Source of the DNA: Lachnospiraceae bacterium
GTDB lineage: Bacteria > Bacillota > Clostridia > Lachnospirales > Lachnospiraceae
Assembly (NCBI GenBank): GCA_900766925.1
Contig: CAAFXG010000022.1
Coordinates: 1 to 7,454, forward strand
Direction of reading: 5' to 3'
DNA: 7,454 nucleotides
The stretch's first letter is position 1; every line of letters begins with the position of its first letter. A program made the position numbers and the translations under genes. Shown here piece after piece: positions 6,517-7,454 of this stretch. A model generated the notes under the pieces. That model was given only the letters and a program-made list of their open reading frames with translations. It did no database searches and was not told the origin of the DNA.

Positions 6517-7396
6517 ATTCTACTTTATCATAATATCCAATCGACATTGCAATTGAATATGTTGTATTACGAGCCCAAAACTCAACAACTTTTACCCAAA
6601 TCTCATGTTCATAAAACTCATAAATGCTTTCTAATTTTTCAATCTTTTCCTTTAGTTTTTCAAAAAAATTATGTATTATTTCATCTTGCACCTCTGAAAG
6701 AACTTCTGCTAAAGCCATTCCGGCTAATAAACTATCTTTATCACAGTATAATTTAGCTATCTCTTGTTGCCTATATGTTTCTTGTGTAAGCTTCTTTAGT
6801 AAAATCTCATATTGTTTTAAGAGACTTGAGTCAATAGAATACGTTTCAAAAACATCTGTACATGCAGACAGCCATTTCACAATATGTTCTCCAAAGCTTC
6901 TCAAGCATATATGATATGCTTCCGGTATTCCTTCTCTACTCTGTTCAGACGGTTCTCTTCCATCAAGCGTTAGATATACTATCTCAAAGTCAACATAATT
7001 GCTTCTCTTTACAAAATTATAATACCTTGTAAGTTGATTTTTCTGATCCTCTGCATCAATTTTCAATTCCACGACAACCGCTAATGTATTGTCGCAAGAG
7101 TGAAAAAATAAATCTATTCTGCCATCACCTATAAAATACTCTTTTTCCACATCCCATTCTGTGTAATAATATTTTTCTTCAAAATCCATTGCTATCATAA
7201 AAGCAGAAAAGAGTTTTTGCTTAATCTCGTGATTATACTGATTTTGAAAAACAGAATATATTGTTTCTTCATGTGTCATCACTTCATCCCTTTCTGCATT
7301 AAGTAGCGAATATATGTTATTACCATATCCATTTCTGATATTTTCTTCTTCATACTTTTTGATAATCGGAATTGCTTTTTCTACTAATTTTCTCAC
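6437..7396 (-). CDS. PD-(D/E)XK nuclease superfamily protein (PDDEXK_4-like), N-terminal part, frameshifted
   Basis: From the GTG at 7396 this frame gives 319 aa before a TAG created just after an A8 run. The nuclease core is visible: a helical N-terminus with NNIYSLLNAERDEV (26-39), then GRIDLFF (92-98) with Asp95, VVVELK (107-112) with Glu110 and Lys112, and DQKNQLTRYY (117-126) carrying the conserved Gln. These are the catalytic and metal-binding positions of the PD-(D/E)XK fold and all are present. Family members are predicted DNA nucleases, often orphan or defence-linked, and their target is usually unknown. A helical C-terminal region (about 190-270) follows. No methylase or restriction partner is in view, though the contig ends 58 bp upstream. 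The gene is broken either by a real indel or by an assembly or read error in the homopolymer. Confidence 0.8.
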   Translation of the reverse strand: MRKLVEKAIPIIKKYEEENIRNGYGNNIYSLLNAERDEVMTHEETIYSVFQNQYNHEIKQKLFSAFMIAMDFEEKYYYTEWDVEKEYFIGDGRIDLFFHSCDNTLAVVVELKIDAEDQKNQLTRYYNFVKRSNYVDFEIVYLTLDGREPSEQSREGIPEAYHICLRSFGEHIVKWLSACTDVFETYSIDSSLLKQYEILLKKLTQETYRQQEIAKLYCDKDSLLAGMALAEVLSEVQDEIIHNFFEKLKEKIEKLESIYEFYEHEIWVKVVEFWARNTTYSIAMSIGYYDKVEYDVYYTDKNGNIIKSNTFKEKYKKNK

Positions 7397-7403
7397 ACTG
7401 AAA

Positions 7404-7410
7404 CTCCTTT
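7404..7410 (-). promoter_or_regulatory. Ribosome binding site fixing a GTG start
   Basis: The minus strand reads AAAGGAG, then 7 bases to GTG at 7396-7394. This favours the GTG over the TTG 11 codons upstream at 7429, whose extra residues (starting MPCNNGERSF) merely translate the ribosome site. Confidence 0.75.
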
Positions 7411-7440
7411 CTCCATTATTGCAAGGCAATTTTGATAAAT

Positions 7441-7454
7441 AGATCGGAAGAGCA
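7441..7454 (+). other. Illumina TruSeq adapter remnant at the contig end
   Basis: The last 14 bases, AGATCGGAAGAGCA, equal the start of the Illumina TruSeq read-1 3' adapter (the 13-base common part plus the A specific to read 1). They are not genomic. Native sequence ends at or about 7440. Confidence 0.93.

Noticed and set aside
7397..7429. TTG start extending the nuclease by 11 residues
   Set aside because: The extension translates the AAAGGAG ribosome site itself. The GTG at 7396 has correct spacing.

Overview
The base composition is AT-rich. The strong purine-rich ribosome binding sites (AGGAGG, AAAGGAG), the TTG and GTG starts and the protein families point to a low-GC Firmicute, most likely a gut Lachnospiraceae (Roseburia/Lachnospira/Butyrivibrio-like). 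The family-level placement is inference from protein style, not a search. The last 14 bases match the start of the Illumina TruSeq read-1 adapter, so the right edge is a contig end from short reads, probably metagenomic.

Left block (1-4000), all on the minus strand. An acyl-CoA synthetase-type ANL ligase gene (2365-3999) is followed by a DUF3737 beta-helix-like protein gene (1334-2212) and a MalY/PatB-type PLP-dependent C-S lyase gene (114-1280). The DUF3737 and lyase genes are 53 bp apart and probably co-transcribed from a promoter near 2255-2281. The ligase has its own upstream region with a candidate promoter overlapped by an inverted repeat that could be an operator.

Middle block (4120-5450). 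Two helix-turn-helix regulator genes are divergent: a 217-aa protein with two HTH-like segments (minus, ending before a rho-independent terminator) and a 105-aa single-domain XRE protein (plus). The 226-bp gap between them carries a dyad that could be a shared operator.

Right block (5397-7440). The 760-bp gap between convergent genes holds a long perfect inverted repeat just after the XRE gene, an AT-rich stretch with no credible gene, and a tandem array of 52-bp units (about 8 copies, 5728-6143). Each well-preserved unit can fold into the same hairpin. Next comes a minus-strand PD-(D/E)XK nuclease-family gene, split by an apparent one-base insertion in a run of eight A. Nothing in the window proves a new defence or mobile system. 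The hairpin array beside a nuclease gene is the part least explained by known features.
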